Shown here piece after piece: positions 53,056-62,086 of a stretch of DNA of 64,000 nucleotides (its first letter is position 1; each line of letters begins with the position of its first letter). The notes under the pieces were generated by a model that was not told the DNA's origin, did no database searches, and saw nothing but the letters and a program-made list of their open reading frames with translations. The position numbers were made by a program, and so were the translations under genes. The stretch lies in the NCBI RefSeq assembly GCF_000633395.1, contig NZ_AYMU01000010.1, positions 62,001 through 126,000 of the forward strand, given 5' to 3'. The stretch is from Pseudomonas sp. PH1b. Its GTDB lineage: Bacteria > Pseudomonadota > Gammaproteobacteria > Pseudomonadales > Pseudomonadaceae.

Positions 53056-53765
53056 GTCGGCTCCTGGACGGCGAACTTGTAGCCGCGACCCCAGACCGTG
53101 AGGATCCGCGCCGGTTGCGTCGGGTCGTGCTCGATCTTGGCCCGCAGGCGATTGATGTGGGTGTTGACCGTGTGCTCGTAGCCTTCGTGGTTGTAGCCCC
53201 ATACGGCGTTGAGCAGGTCCATGCGCGAGAACACCTTGCCCGGCTGGCGGGCGAAGAAGTACAGCAGGTCGAACTCCCGCGGCGTGAGCTCCAGGCGCCG
53301 TCCCTCAAGGGCGACGTCGCGGGTCAGGGGATCGATGGCCAGACCGTCGATGTCCAGGCTGCCGCTGTCCAGCTTCAGGTTGCGCGCCAGGGCGTCGACC
53401 CGGCGCAGCAGGGCCTTGACCCGGGCGACCAGCTCGAGCACGGAGAACGGCTTGGCCAGGTAGTCGTCGGCCCCCAGCTCCAGGCCGAGGATGCGGTGCA
53501 TCTCGCTGGAGCGCGCGCTGGTGATGATGATCGGCGTGTAGCGGGCCATGGCCCGGGCCCGGCGGCAGATCTCCAGGCCGTCGACCCCGGGCAGCATCAG
53601 GTCGAGGATCAGCGCATCCCAGCCGCCCTGTTCCAGCAGGCGCAGGCCTTCGTTGCCGTCGGCGCTGTGCACCACATCCAGTTGCTCGTCCCGCAGGTGC
53701 AGGGCAATCAGGTCGGCAATGTGCTGGTCGTCCTCGACCACCAGCACGCGTTTGGCTTGTTCCAT
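53052..53765 (-). CDS. OmpR-family response regulator
   Basis: A 237-residue regulator. The receiver (about 5-120) has EDD (11-13), Asp55 in LILDLMLPG, Thr/Ser in ITSARS and Lys in AKPF. The winged-helix domain ends RILTVWGRGYKFAVQE. The start is at the ATG at 53765 or the GTG at 53771; both follow TGAGG. It overlaps the kinase by 4 bp and lies 152 bp from the divergent msrB start. Confidence 0.92.
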   Translation of the reverse strand: MEQAKRVLVVEDDQHIADLIALHLRDEQLDVVHSADGNEGLRLLEQGGWDALILDLMLPGVDGLEICRRARAMARYTPIIITSARSSEMHRILGLELGADDYLAKPFSVLELVARVKALLRRVDALARNLKLDSGSLDIDGLAIDPLTRDVALEGRRLELTPREFDLLYFFARQPGKVFSRMDLLNAVWGYNHEGYEHTVNTHINRLRAKIEHDPTQPARILTVWGRGYKFAVQEPT

Positions 53766-53917
53766 CGACACTCGGCCTCACAGGGGGCAATGGGCGCATT
53801 GTGCGGTGTTTTACCGCGGCCAGTTATCACGAATTGTTTAACTGCGCGTGAGGATTTGGCGATCACCCGAAGCTTAGGCTCTGTTCAAACCCACGACGTC
53901 GATTTCGGGAGACGCTG

Positions 53918-54436
53918 ATGTTCACACGGCGACAGTTTCTGCTGGCAGGGGGCAGCCTCGGGGTCGCCGCCCTGGCCCTTGAGGTTCTGCCACGCCTGGG
54001 GGGCGATGCCCTGCTGAGCGAGCCGGCGGTTGCCGAGGAGGCCTTCGAGGTCAGCCACAGCGACCGCGAGTGGCGCGACCTGCTCAGCGCCGAGCAGTAC
54101 CAGGTACTGCGCAAGCAAGGCACCGAACGGGCCTACAGCAGCCCGCTGAACGATGAGCATCGCGCCGGCACCTTCAGTTGTGCCGGTTGCCAGCTAGCGT
54201 TGTTTCCATCTGCCAACAAGTTCGACAGCCACACCGGCTGGCCGAGTTTCTGGGCCCCCCTGGAACACGCGGTGGCCGAGCGTTCCGACCGGGCCTTCGG
54301 CCTGCAGCGCACCGAGGTGCATTGCCGGCGCTGTGGCGGCCACCTGGGGCATGTGTTCGACGATGGCCCGGCGCCCACCGGCCTGCGCTACTGCATGAAC
54401 GGGCTGGCCATGAACTTCATCGCGCAAGCGGCCTGA
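53918..54436 (+). CDS. msrB: Exported methionine-R-sulfoxide reductase MsrB
   Basis: Reduces methionine-R-sulfoxide in proteins. The 172-residue protein starts with a Tat-type signal (TRRQFLLAGG, then a hydrophobic stretch to about residue 22), so it should act in the periplasm after folding. The zinc cysteines are Cys88, Cys91, Cys136 and Cys139. The catalytic Cys159 is in RYCMNGLAMNF. There is no further cysteine, so no resolving Cys, and an external thiol partner must reduce it. It is first gene of the msrB-dipZ-msrA operon. Confidence 0.94.
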   Translation: MFTRRQFLLAGGSLGVAALALEVLPRLGGDALLSEPAVAEEAFEVSHSDREWRDLLSAEQYQVLRKQGTERAYSSPLNDEHRAGTFSCAGCQLALFPSANKFDSHTGWPSFWAPLEHAVAERSDRAFGLQRTEVHCRRCGGHLGHVFDDGPAPTGLRYCMNGLAMNFIAQAA

Positions 54437-54480
54437 GGCCGGGTCCCAGGCTTGTTTTTCAATTACTTAAGGACGACGTC

Positions 54481-56286
54481 ATGTGGCTACTGCTACTCGC
54501 TTATCTGGGCGGTGTACTGACCATTCTCAGCCCGTGCATTCTGCCGGTATTGCCCTTTGTCTTCGCTCGCACCGGGCAGCCGTTTTTGCGCAGTGGCTTG
54601 CCGCTGCTGCTGGGGATGGCCCTGACCTTTGCCGTGGTCGCCACCCTGGCGGCAGTGGGCGGCGGCTGGGTGGTGCGAGTCAATCAGTACGGTCGCTGGC
54701 TCGCGTTGCTGTTCGTTGCGCTATTCGCGCTGACGCTGCTGCTGCCGCGGCTGGCCGAAAGGCTGACCCGGCCCCTGGTGGCCATGGGCGCAAGGCTGTC
54801 GGAGGCTGCCGGCCACGACCCACGGCCGCGGCCCGGCGCTTCGTTATTGATCGGCGTCGCCACGGGCCTGCTGTGGGCACCCTGCGCCGGGCCGATTCTC
54901 GGCTTGCTGCTGACCGGCGCCGCGCTGCAGGGGGCCAACATCGGTACCAGCCTGCTGCTTCTGGCCTACGCCGCCGGGGCTGCTTCCTCGCTGGCCATGG
55001 CCCTGCTGCTGGGCGGCAAGCTATTGACCGCCATGAAGCGTTCCCTCGGCGCCGGTGAATGGCTGCGCAAGGGCCTGGGGGCGGCGATGCTGGCGGGCGT
55101 GGTGGCGATTGCCATGGGCTGGGACACGGGAATTCTGGCGCGAGTCTCCACGGCGTCCACCGGTGGCCTGGAGCAGGCCCTGGTGGGGCGCCTGCTGGGT
55201 GCTCCACAAGATCAGGGTGGAGCGATGATGGCGCAGAACCTGCCTGCCGCCGATCAGCCAGATGCCGCAATGCTGGCGGCTGGCGGCGCGATGAACAGGG
55301 CCGCGGGAGCTTCGCAGTTACCGGTGCAAGGCCAACTACCAGCCCTGGACGGCGCGGTGCAATGGTTGAACTCGCCGCCCCTGAGCGCCGAGGCACTCAA
55401 GGGCAAGGTGGTGCTGGTGGATTTCTGGACCTACTCCTGCATCAATTGCCTGCGCAGCCTGCCCTACGTCAAGGCCTGGGCCGAGAAGTACCGCGACCAG
55501 GGGCTGGTGGTGATCGGCGTGCACGCACCGGAGTTCGCCTTCGAACGGGACGTGGCCAATGTCACCAAGGCCATGGAGGACCTGGGCATCAGCTACCCGG
55601 TGGCGATCGACAATGACTACCGGATCTGGCGCGCCTTCAACAATCAGTACTGGCCGGCGCACTACTTCGCCGATGCCCAGGGGCGGATTCGCTATCACCA
55701 CTTCGGCGAGGGGCAGTACGCCGAGTCGGAGCGGGTGATCCAGCAACTGCTGCGCGAGGCCGGCAATGCCAAGGTGGCCGGCGGCCTGATCCAGGCCGAC
55801 GCCCAGGGCGTGCAACAGGCGGCGGACATGGGCGAGGTGCAATCGCCGGAAACCTACCTGGGTTACCAACGCGCGGAGAACTTCGTGCCCCAGGCTAGCC
55901 TGGCCCCGGACACCGTGGCCGCGTACAGCGTACCCCGCGATCTGGCGTTGAACGACTGGGGCTTGCGTGGGCAATGGAAGGTCGGGGCCGAGAGCGCCCT
56001 CGCCACGGCGCCGGGAGCCGCGGTGGTGTATCGCTTCCATGCCCGTGACCTGCACCTGGTGCTGGGGCCGGGGGCCGATGGCAAGCCGGTGCGCTTCAAG
56101 GTGCTGATCGATGGCCAGGCGCCGGGCCCGGCCCACGGTGTGGATGTGGCTCCCGACGGCAGCGGCCAGGTCACCGAGCAACGTTTGTATCAACTGGTGC
56201 GTCAGTCGGGGGACATCACCGATCACAGCTTCAGCATCGAATTTCTCGACCCGGGCGTGGCGGCTTACGCCTTTACCTTTGGTTGA
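54481..56286 (+). CDS. DipZ-like transmembrane thiol-disulfide reductase (CcdA plus thioredoxin domains)
   Basis: A 601-residue protein that should carry electrons across the membrane. The N-terminal CcdA/DsbD membrane part (about 1-225) has the redox cysteines Cys19 (LSPCILP) and Cys135 (WAPCAGP). A periplasmic thioredoxin-like domain (about 300-440) has Cys320-IN-Cys323. A C-terminal beta domain (about 470-601) follows, as in DipZ. The ATG at 54481 has TTAAGGACGACGTC upstream; the frame reaching back to 54178 overlaps msrB and is spurious. Lying between msrB and msrA, it is the likely reductant for both. Confidence 0.92.
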   Translation: MWLLLLAYLGGVLTILSPCILPVLPFVFARTGQPFLRSGLPLLLGMALTFAVVATLAAVGGGWVVRVNQYGRWLALLFVALFALTLLLPRLAERLTRPLVAMGARLSEAAGHDPRPRPGASLLIGVATGLLWAPCAGPILGLLLTGAALQGANIGTSLLLLAYAAGAASSLAMALLLGGKLLTAMKRSLGAGEWLRKGLGAAMLAGVVAIAMGWDTGILARVSTASTGGLEQALVGRLLGAPQDQGGAMMAQNLPAADQPDAAMLAAGGAMNRAAGASQLPVQGQLPALDGAVQWLNSPPLSAEALKGKVVLVDFWTYSCINCLRSLPYVKAWAEKYRDQGLVVIGVHAPEFAFERDVANVTKAMEDLGISYPVAIDNDYRIWRAFNNQYWPAHYFADAQGRIRYHHFGEGQYAESERVIQQLLREAGNAKVAGGLIQADAQGVQQAADMGEVQSPETYLGYQRAENFVPQASLAPDTVAAYSVPRDLALNDWGLRGQWKVGAESALATAPGAAVVYRFHARDLHLVLGPGADGKPVRFKVLIDGQAPGPAHGVDVAPDGSGQVTEQRLYQLVRQSGDITDHSFSIEFLDPGVAAYAFTFG

Positions 56287-56400
56287 AAAACCCTAGAGCC
56301 AGGCAGGCTGGTGGCGTCCGGACTCACCGCGAAACCCTCGCGGGCCTGGATACCCGGGCGCCCCCAGAACCTGCGACAGCGACAACAGGAGCACGCAGGC

Positions 56401-57099
56401 ATGAAGCGTTTCTGGGCGGTACTGATGACAGTGATGGCGCTGGGCGGAGCAGGGCAGAGCCAGGCTTTCTCCTTCGGCGGCTCCGAAGAGGCCGTGGCGC
56501 TCGCCCCTCCGGTGCTGGATGAAACCAATCAGGCCAGCAGTGAAACGGCGGTGTTTGCCGGAGGCTGTTTCTGGGGCGTGCAAGGCGTGTTCGCCCACGT
56601 CAAGGGTGTGCAGCGCGCGGTTTCAGGTTACGCCGGAGGTTCGGCAGACAGCGCGCAATACGAGCGGGTCAGCGACGGTGACACTGGCCATGCCGAATCG
56701 GTGCAGGTGACCTTCGATCCGGCCCAGGTCAGCTACGGCAGCTTGCTGCAGATCTATTTCTCGGTGGCCCACAACCCCACCGAGCTCAACCGCCAGGGGC
56801 CGGACAGCGGCACCCAGTATCGCTCGGCGCTGTTCCCTCAATCGGCCGAGCAACAGCGGGTGGCCCAGGCCTATATCGCCCAGCTGGATGCGGCCCATGG
56901 GTTCGACAAACCCATTGTCACCCGTTTGGAAACTGGCCAGACGTTTTACCCGGCAGAGGATTATCACCAGGACTTTCTAACTGAACACCCCACTTATCCT
57001 TACATCGTGATCAACGACCTGCCCAAGGTCGCGCACCTCAAACAGCTGTTTCCAGAGCGATATCAGCAGCAGCCGGTATTGGTGAAAACCGGGCGCTAA
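56401..57099 (+). CDS. msrA: Exported methionine-S-sulfoxide reductase MsrA
   Basis: A 232-residue enzyme for methionine-S-sulfoxide. It has a signal peptide (KRFWAVLMTVMALGGAGQSQ then AFS), and the catalytic Cys56 in FAGGCFWGVQGVF, with conserved YRSALF and EDYHQDF motifs. No second cysteine occurs, so like the neighbouring MsrB it lacks a resolving Cys. The ATG at 56401 follows GGAGCACGCAGGC. It completes the periplasmic Msr operon. Confidence 0.93.
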   Translation: MKRFWAVLMTVMALGGAGQSQAFSFGGSEEAVALAPPVLDETNQASSETAVFAGGCFWGVQGVFAHVKGVQRAVSGYAGGSADSAQYERVSDGDTGHAESVQVTFDPAQVSYGSLLQIYFSVAHNPTELNRQGPDSGTQYRSALFPQSAEQQRVAQAYIAQLDAAHGFDKPIVTRLETGQTFYPAEDYHQDFLTEHPTYPYIVINDLPKVAHLKQLFPERYQQQPVLVKTGR

Positions 57100-57189
57100 G
57101 GCTTTGCCCCAGGTGGCCGAAACAGCGACAGGAACAAGGCGTAATCTCGCGCCTGGCTGTTGAGCCGTCCGCCGTGCCCGGGGCATTTC

Positions 57190-57933
57190 ATGCAAAGGAT
57201 GCTGTGCAGTGTCTTGAGTCTGGTGATGGTGGTTTCATTGCTCGACGGTTGTACCGCGACGCCGGTCAAACCCAGACCGACAGTCACCGGGCCTCAGGTG
57301 TATGGCTATCCCCTCAATCAACCGCTGCCCGAGGCGCAGATGCGGCGGCTGAGCTACTCCGGAAAGCACTTTGACGGCAGCCTCAGGCTGTATCAGCAGG
57401 TCTTGCCGGATGGCAGTCAGTTCGGCTTCTACCTGGATGCCGGCCAATGGCTGGAGGCGCTGAGCAGAACCAGCCGGGGGTTCGACACCCAGAGCGAGTG
57501 CCTGGCTGCCCAGCAGGCAGACGAAATGCAGCTCAAGACCCTGATCGATGAGTTCAATGCCCGGCAGGCGCGTGCTGACGGCGCGCCGCGCCAAGAGGGC
57601 GATGTCTACGTCGGCCAGGCGTTGCAGGCCTGCCAGCGTATGGGAGGGCCAGGTCCGGAGGCTGAGGCCTTGCGCTATACCCTGTGGGCCACCATGCAAA
57701 CCCAAGCCCCGGAGGCTGAGCCAGGTTCGCCGGGCAAGGTCGAGGCTGCCCATTCCTCGGTGGGGGACGTGGTGGTGATCGTGGCTGTTGGGGTCGTGCT
57801 GGCTGTCGTGGTGGTCGCGGCGGTGGCCGTGGGTGGATGGGCAGGCCCCTGCATCAACATCAATACCGCCAAGGGTGACGCAGGCGCCTGCGAGAGGATG
57901 CGGGAGCAGGAGCTTCAGAAAAGAGGCTACTGA
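57190..57933 (+). CDS. Lipoprotein of unknown function with C-terminal hydrophobic segment
   Basis: A 247-residue protein. The N-terminus (LCSVLSLVMVVSLLDGC) is a lipoprotein signal with lipobox LDGC. A mature domain of about 160 residues follows, with two cysteines and no family I know. Near the C-terminus a strongly hydrophobic run of about 25 residues rich in Val/Ala leads to a Cys-rich tail (PCININTAKGDAGACERM). The tail segment could insert in a membrane. It converges with the SUKH gene, 7 bp apart. The ATG at 57190 or at 57199 could be the start. Confidence 0.72.
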   Translation: MQRMLCSVLSLVMVVSLLDGCTATPVKPRPTVTGPQVYGYPLNQPLPEAQMRRLSYSGKHFDGSLRLYQQVLPDGSQFGFYLDAGQWLEALSRTSRGFDTQSECLAAQQADEMQLKTLIDEFNARQARADGAPRQEGDVYVGQALQACQRMGGPGPEAEALRYTLWATMQTQAPEAEPGSPGKVEAAHSSVGDVVVIVAVGVVLAVVVVAAVAVGGWAGPCININTAKGDAGACERMREQELQKRGY

Positions 57934-57940
57934 TGCGCGT

Positions 57941-58567
57941 TCAATAGCGCCACTTGCGTATCAGCTCCTCGCCATAGCGCTGGCTGATCAGCGCCTCGAC
58001 GCCGTCATCGTCGTCGTAGACCTCGCCCAGTGTCAGCAGCATCAACGCGTCCAGGTAGTCTTCGGGAGATTCGAAGAAGCGTGTCAGCGCTATGCCCGTG
58101 TCGTGGTCGAAGTAGTAGACCGCGCCGCTATCCCGTTCAAAGCAGAACAGGTTGCCGTTGCCCAGGTAGTCGCCGAATGCGATCAACCGTCGAGCCAGTG
58201 GCAGGTCCAGATCGTCCCCGGAGATATCGACAATCCCGGGGTAGGCCTCCAGCAGTGGCTGGATCGCAACGCTGCCGGGTTCGACGCTGCACAGGGTTTC
58301 CGCCAGGGACAGGACCCCCAGTTGCCGGTGGTAGTCGCGCAGTGACGCCGGCAACCGACAGCCCAGGCGCTGCTCCAGTGCCAACAAGGCCGCTTCGCTG
58401 ACAGGGGTCAATTGCGGCTCGTTGACGTGGCCTTCCCACAAGGCGCCGTAGGCGCCGATCACCGCCAGATACCAACTCAGTCGTGCGGCCTGATCGGGCA
58501 GAGCCGGCCAGGCCAGGGGCGGGCAGCCGGCAGGGGGCCATTGCTCGGAAGGGGGGAGGTCGGTCAT
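57941..58567 (-). CDS. SMI1/KNR4 (SUKH)-family protein
   Basis: A 208-residue protein with SUKH-fold motifs: ALEQRLGCRLPASLRDYHRQ, then LIAFGDYLGNGNLFCFERDS and FFESPEDYLDALM. Bacterial SUKH proteins are mostly immunity proteins for polymorphic toxins or CDI systems. No toxin gene is adjacent, so it may be an orphan immunity gene or serve another role. It ends IRKWRY. AAGGACGCTGC precedes the ATG. Confidence 0.85.
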   Translation of the reverse strand: MTDLPPSEQWPPAGCPPLAWPALPDQAARLSWYLAVIGAYGALWEGHVNEPQLTPVSEAALLALEQRLGCRLPASLRDYHRQLGVLSLAETLCSVEPGSVAIQPLLEAYPGIVDISGDDLDLPLARRLIAFGDYLGNGNLFCFERDSGAVYYFDHDTGIALTRFFESPEDYLDALMLLTLGEVYDDDDGVEALISQRYGEELIRKWRY

Positions 58568-58941
58568 GCAGCGTCCTTGCGGTGTGTTTTGTGCGGGGCA
58601 ATCTTATCCATCGCCCCTGGGCCCGGGTCAACAGTAGTTGTGTGGATTGTTTGTGCTGCTGCACGCTGTTCGCCTGTGGCCCTCCCCAGTGCGTGCTGAA
58701 AAAAAACAGCTGAATCCGGCGCTGGTTTAGGAACTTCCGTCGACTATGGCAGACAAATCTCACCAAGGTATCGCCCGTCTAGTGATTGACCCGCTCGTGC
58801 TTCAACAAGCGCTTGCCGGCAGTCATGGGGGACCTGAACGCTGTTGCCGGCGGGTATCCACACCCTGGCAATGGTTTTTCCAGGCGGAGGTTTCTTGCTA
58901 TCGTGGCCTCCCTCTTTCACGGACGAATATCGAGACAGCCC
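58568..58941. other. Intergenic region between the SUKH and DUF3592-type genes
   Basis: 374 bp between divergent genes. Frames crossing it have no ribosome site or family sequence. TTGCCGGC occurs twice (about 58814-58821 and 58843-58850), part of an imperfect repeat. It probably contains both promoters, but I saw no convincing hexamers. Confidence 0.4.
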
Positions 58942-59382
58942 ATGGCTAACTCCACCCCGTCACGCCTCGGCAAGGTCTTCCAGGGCCTGCTGTTCGCCCT
59001 GATCGGCATCGGCCTGCTGGTCATCGCCGTCAACCTCAGCCTCGACCGCCGCGAATTCCTCGCCAGCGCGCAGACCGCCGACGGCATCGTCAGCGACCTG
59101 AACGCCGGAGGCTCGCACCCCGAGATCGCCTTTACCACCGGCACTGGCGAGAAGATTTCCTACCCTCAGGGCGGCTTTATCTTCGGCTATCAGAAGGACC
59201 AGCCGGTGCGGGTGTACTACCTGCCCCAGCAACCGGCCAACAGCGCCATCATCGATGATCCGGCGGCACTCTGGGGCACCTCGGGCGTCCTGGGTTTCAT
59301 CGGCCTGATATTCACCATCGCCGGCCTGCTGGGTGTCATCAGCCAGCGTGGGCGAACCTCGCAACGCGCAAAAGGACTTTGA
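58942..59382 (+). CDS. DUF3592-type membrane protein
   Basis: A 146-residue protein with two membrane segments (about 9-29, FQGLLFALIGIGLLVIAVNL, and about 114-134, LGFIGLIFTIAGLLGVI) flanking a domain of about 80 residues. The domain has the DUF3592 pattern (TADGIVSDLNAGGSHPEIAF, then a YYLPQQPANSAIIDDP segment). Its function is unknown. It lies 3 bp before the next gene, so they form a two-gene unit. Confidence 0.82.
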   Translation: MANSTPSRLGKVFQGLLFALIGIGLLVIAVNLSLDRREFLASAQTADGIVSDLNAGGSHPEIAFTTGTGEKISYPQGGFIFGYQKDQPVRVYYLPQQPANSAIIDDPAALWGTSGVLGFIGLIFTIAGLLGVISQRGRTSQRAKGL

Positions 59383-59385
59383 ACC

Positions 59386-59973
59386 ATGACCCTGAGCATT
59401 CCGATTCCGGTCAACGAAAGTAAATGGCTGTACCAGACCGCCAGCGGCGGTGGCCTGACCGTGGCCCTGGTGGCCGGCAGCGGCGGTTCGATCATCCTGC
59501 GCTCGCCCCAGGGCAAGGACATCAGCTATCGCTATGGCGGCCTGGGCGTGGGCGTCGGTTTTGGCGCGCGCTTGCCGCGTTTCGGCAAGGTCAATATCCA
59601 GGTCAAGGGCAAGAGCGTTGCTGGCGCCGGCGCGGCTGAGGCCTTTCCCAGCACTGGCAAGGTGTTTGTCAGCGATGCCCTGGTCAGCCGCGACCTGACC
59701 GAAGACGACGTTACCGGTCCTTGCCTGTACACCGAAGTCGGAGCCGGGCTGGTGGTGGGCGGTTCGGCCACGGCCCTGCTGTTCGGCCTGGACCCCAAGC
59801 TGTTGGCGCTGTCGGTAGCCCTCAGTAGCAACCCGCTGGCTTCGGCCTTTGCGTCGTCCCGGGTCAACGAGCAACTGCTGCGCTCGGCCAAGGGCGCACT
59901 GGTGATGGCCGGCATGAATGCCGGCGTACAGGCGGGCGGTGGTGCAGCCGTCTACATGGGCTATCTGTTCTAG
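59386..59973 (+). CDS. Glycine-rich protein of unknown function
   Basis: A 195-residue protein that I do not recognise. It starts SIPIPVNESKWLYQTASGGG, then has several Gly/Ala/Val-rich hydrophobic stretches (GGLGVGVGFGARLP, GAGLVVGGSATALLFGLDP, MAGMNAGVQAGGGAAVYMG) without a signal peptide or lipobox. The pattern would suit a membrane-inserting or barrel-like protein. Coupled 3 bp downstream of the DUF3592-type gene, it may be its functional partner. Confidence 0.75.
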   Translation: MTLSIPIPVNESKWLYQTASGGGLTVALVAGSGGSIILRSPQGKDISYRYGGLGVGVGFGARLPRFGKVNIQVKGKSVAGAGAAEAFPSTGKVFVSDALVSRDLTEDDVTGPCLYTEVGAGLVVGGSATALLFGLDPKLLALSVALSSNPLASAFASSRVNEQLLRSAKGALVMAGMNAGVQAGGGAAVYMGYLF

Positions 59974-59997
59974 CCGTCCCTTCCGGCGTGCCTGGGG

Positions 59998-61245
59998 TCA
60001 CAGGCGCGCCAGGCACTCCTGCAGAATATCCAACCCCTCTTCGAACACCTCAGGCTCGGTGGTCAGGGGGGCGAGCAGGCGAATGATATGCCGCGACTTG
60101 CCGCTGGGCATCAGCAGCAGGCCGGCTTCCCGGGCGCTGTTCAGCAGGCTGCCGAGGTGTTCCGGTGCCGGTTCGCCCTGGGCATTCACCAACTCGATGC
60201 CGCGCATGGCGCCGACCCCGGTCAGGCGGCCGAGAGCAGCTGTGAGTCCGCGCTCTTTCCACGCCTGATAACGCTCGACAATCATCCGCTCCTGAAGCTC
60301 GCCCCACTGTTGCAGGTGCTCGTCGGTCATCTCTTCCAGGGTCGCCAGGGCGGCCGCGCAGGCCATCGGATTGCCCGAATAGGTGCCGCCCAGGCCACCC
60401 TTGGGCAACACGTCGAGCAGGGCCTGGCGACCAACCACGGCGCCCAGCGGCACCCCGCCGCCAATGCTCTTGCCCAGCAGGATCAGGTCCGGCTCGATGC
60501 CCAGTCGCGAGAAGGCGAAGCGCTGCCCGGTACGACCGAAGCCGGACTGGATCTCGTCGGCGATCAACAGGATTCCATGCGCATCGCAGAACTGGCGCAA
60601 GGCCCGGGCGAACGAGGCGTCCAGGGCCAGGAAACCGCCTTCGCCCTGCACCGGTTCGAGGATGAAGCAGGCCACCTCCTCGACATCGATCTCCACGCTG
60701 AACAACCGTTGCATGGCCTTCAAGGCTTCGTCGCAGCTGACCCCGTTGTCGGCACTGGGGTAGGGCAGGTGGTACACCGGGCCGGGCAAGACACCGACCT
60801 TCTGCTTGTAGGGCGCGACCTTGCCGTTGAGGTTGAGGGTGGCCAGGGTGCGACCGTGGAAGCCGCCGTCAAAGGCGACCACGGCACTGCGCCCGGTGGC
60901 GCCGCGGACGATCTTCAGGGCATTCTCCGCAGCCTCGGCGCCGCTGTTGGTGAGCATGCCGCTGACCGGGTAGCTGACCGGGATGAAGGCCGCCAGGCGT
61001 TGCATGAATTCGATGTAGGGAGCGTGGGGCGCGGCATTGAAGGCGTAGTGGGTGAGGCGGGTTGCCTGTTCCTGGATCGCGGCGACGATGCGCGGGTGAC
61101 AGTGCCCGAGATTGAGCACGCCGATGCCGCCGACAAAGTCGATATAGCGCTTGCCGTCGCTGTCCCAGACTTCGGCATTGCGGCCGTGGCTGAGGCAGAT
61201 CGGGTGAACGGTGGAGATCGAGCGGCTGATGTTCTCGTGGTTCAT
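59998..61245 (-). CDS. 2-Aminoadipate transaminase (class III aminotransferase, GabT-like)
   Basis: Class III PLP aminotransferase of 415 residues. Its N-terminus (NHENISRSISTVHPICLSHG) and overall sequence match the P. putida 2-aminoadipate aminotransferase of D-lysine catabolism better than GabT as I recall them. The PLP lysine is in LLGKSIGGGVPLG and the PLP Asp in ADEIQSGFGRTG. It transfers the amino group of 2-aminoadipate (or possibly 4-aminobutyrate) to 2-oxoglutarate. It is a single gene, convergent with the glycine-rich protein gene. Confidence 0.87.
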   Translation of the reverse strand: MNHENISRSISTVHPICLSHGRNAEVWDSDGKRYIDFVGGIGVLNLGHCHPRIVAAIQEQATRLTHYAFNAAPHAPYIEFMQRLAAFIPVSYPVSGMLTNSGAEAAENALKIVRGATGRSAVVAFDGGFHGRTLATLNLNGKVAPYKQKVGVLPGPVYHLPYPSADNGVSCDEALKAMQRLFSVEIDVEEVACFILEPVQGEGGFLALDASFARALRQFCDAHGILLIADEIQSGFGRTGQRFAFSRLGIEPDLILLGKSIGGGVPLGAVVGRQALLDVLPKGGLGGTYSGNPMACAAALATLEEMTDEHLQQWGELQERMIVERYQAWKERGLTAALGRLTGVGAMRGIELVNAQGEPAPEHLGSLLNSAREAGLLLMPSGKSRHIIRLLAPLTTEPEVFEEGLDILQECLARL

Positions 61246-61380
61246 GGGGACGGGCTCTGTCTGCCGGAAACGAGCGCCTATCTAAGCCGGCCCGGCAGGC
61301 TGGCGACAAACGAAATAAAGTCGCCGGGTCAGTATGAAAATTCCCGATGTGCAGCCCGGCAAGCACCGGCCGAGTGCGAC

Positions 61381-61971
61381 TCAGTGCCCCTGTGACGGGG
61401 GCGCCTTGCGCCGGGCCCGCCAATGGCGGATCAGTGCGGCCACAGCCACCAGCGCCACCACCGCGATCACGATCGGCAGGCGATAGGGCTTCAGGTCGCC
61501 GAACAACTGCTGCAAGGCCTCACCGGCCCAGTACCCGGCGCCGACGAACAGGCTCGCCCAGACCGCAGCGCCCAGCACATTGAGCAAAGCAAAGCGCCAG
61601 GGCGCCAGGCCACTGGCACCGATCACCATCGGGCCCACCAGGCGCATGCCGTAGAGAAAGCGTACGGCGAACACCGAGGTCGAGGGGTAGCGCTGGATCA
61701 GCCCCTGGACCCGTTCGATGGCTGCCTGATGGCGCTTGAGCCGGGGCAGCAGGCGCGCGCCGCAATAGCGCCCGGTCCAGAACAGCAACTGGTCACCGAG
61801 GATTCCGCCGAGGGTGGCCCAGCCCACCACTTGAGCCCACTGCAGGGCGCCCTGGTGCGCGGCCATGCCGCCGAGGATCAATACGGTTTCGCCCTCCAGC
61901 AGGCAACCGATGAAGATCACCCAGTAGCCGTAGGCGGCGATCAGCGCGTTGAGATCGAGGTGTTCGAGCAT
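61381..61971 (-). CDS. DedA-family membrane protein
   Basis: A 196-residue DedA/SNARE-associated protein with the family motifs ENGETVLILGG-like (GCLLEGETVLILGGMAA), GDQLLFWTGRYCG and the FAVRFLYGMRLVGPMVIGASG segment with its conserved Arg. DedA proteins help lipid scrambling and proton-dependent homeostasis. The ATG at 61971 has AGAAGG upstream; the longer frame to 62088 has no support. Confidence 0.9.
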   Translation of the reverse strand: MLEHLDLNALIAAYGYWVIFIGCLLEGETVLILGGMAAHQGALQWAQVVGWATLGGILGDQLLFWTGRYCGARLLPRLKRHQAAIERVQGLIQRYPSTSVFAVRFLYGMRLVGPMVIGASGLAPWRFALLNVLGAAVWASLFVGAGYWAGEALQQLFGDLKPYRLPIVIAVVALVAVAALIRHWRARRKAPPSQGH

Positions 61972-62086
61972 GGGCAGGGCCTTCTGGACTGGGCGCGAAA
62001 GCAAGCAGCGCGACAATGATGCGACAAAGAGCTCTGATTCCATCCGCAGGCACAAGTGCCCAGAATATTCATCGGGAGGTAGAACC

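Noticed and set aside
54178..54480. N-terminal extension of the DipZ-like protein
   Set aside because: It overlaps msrB in another frame; the ATG at 54481 has a ribosome site and gives the normal CcdA start.
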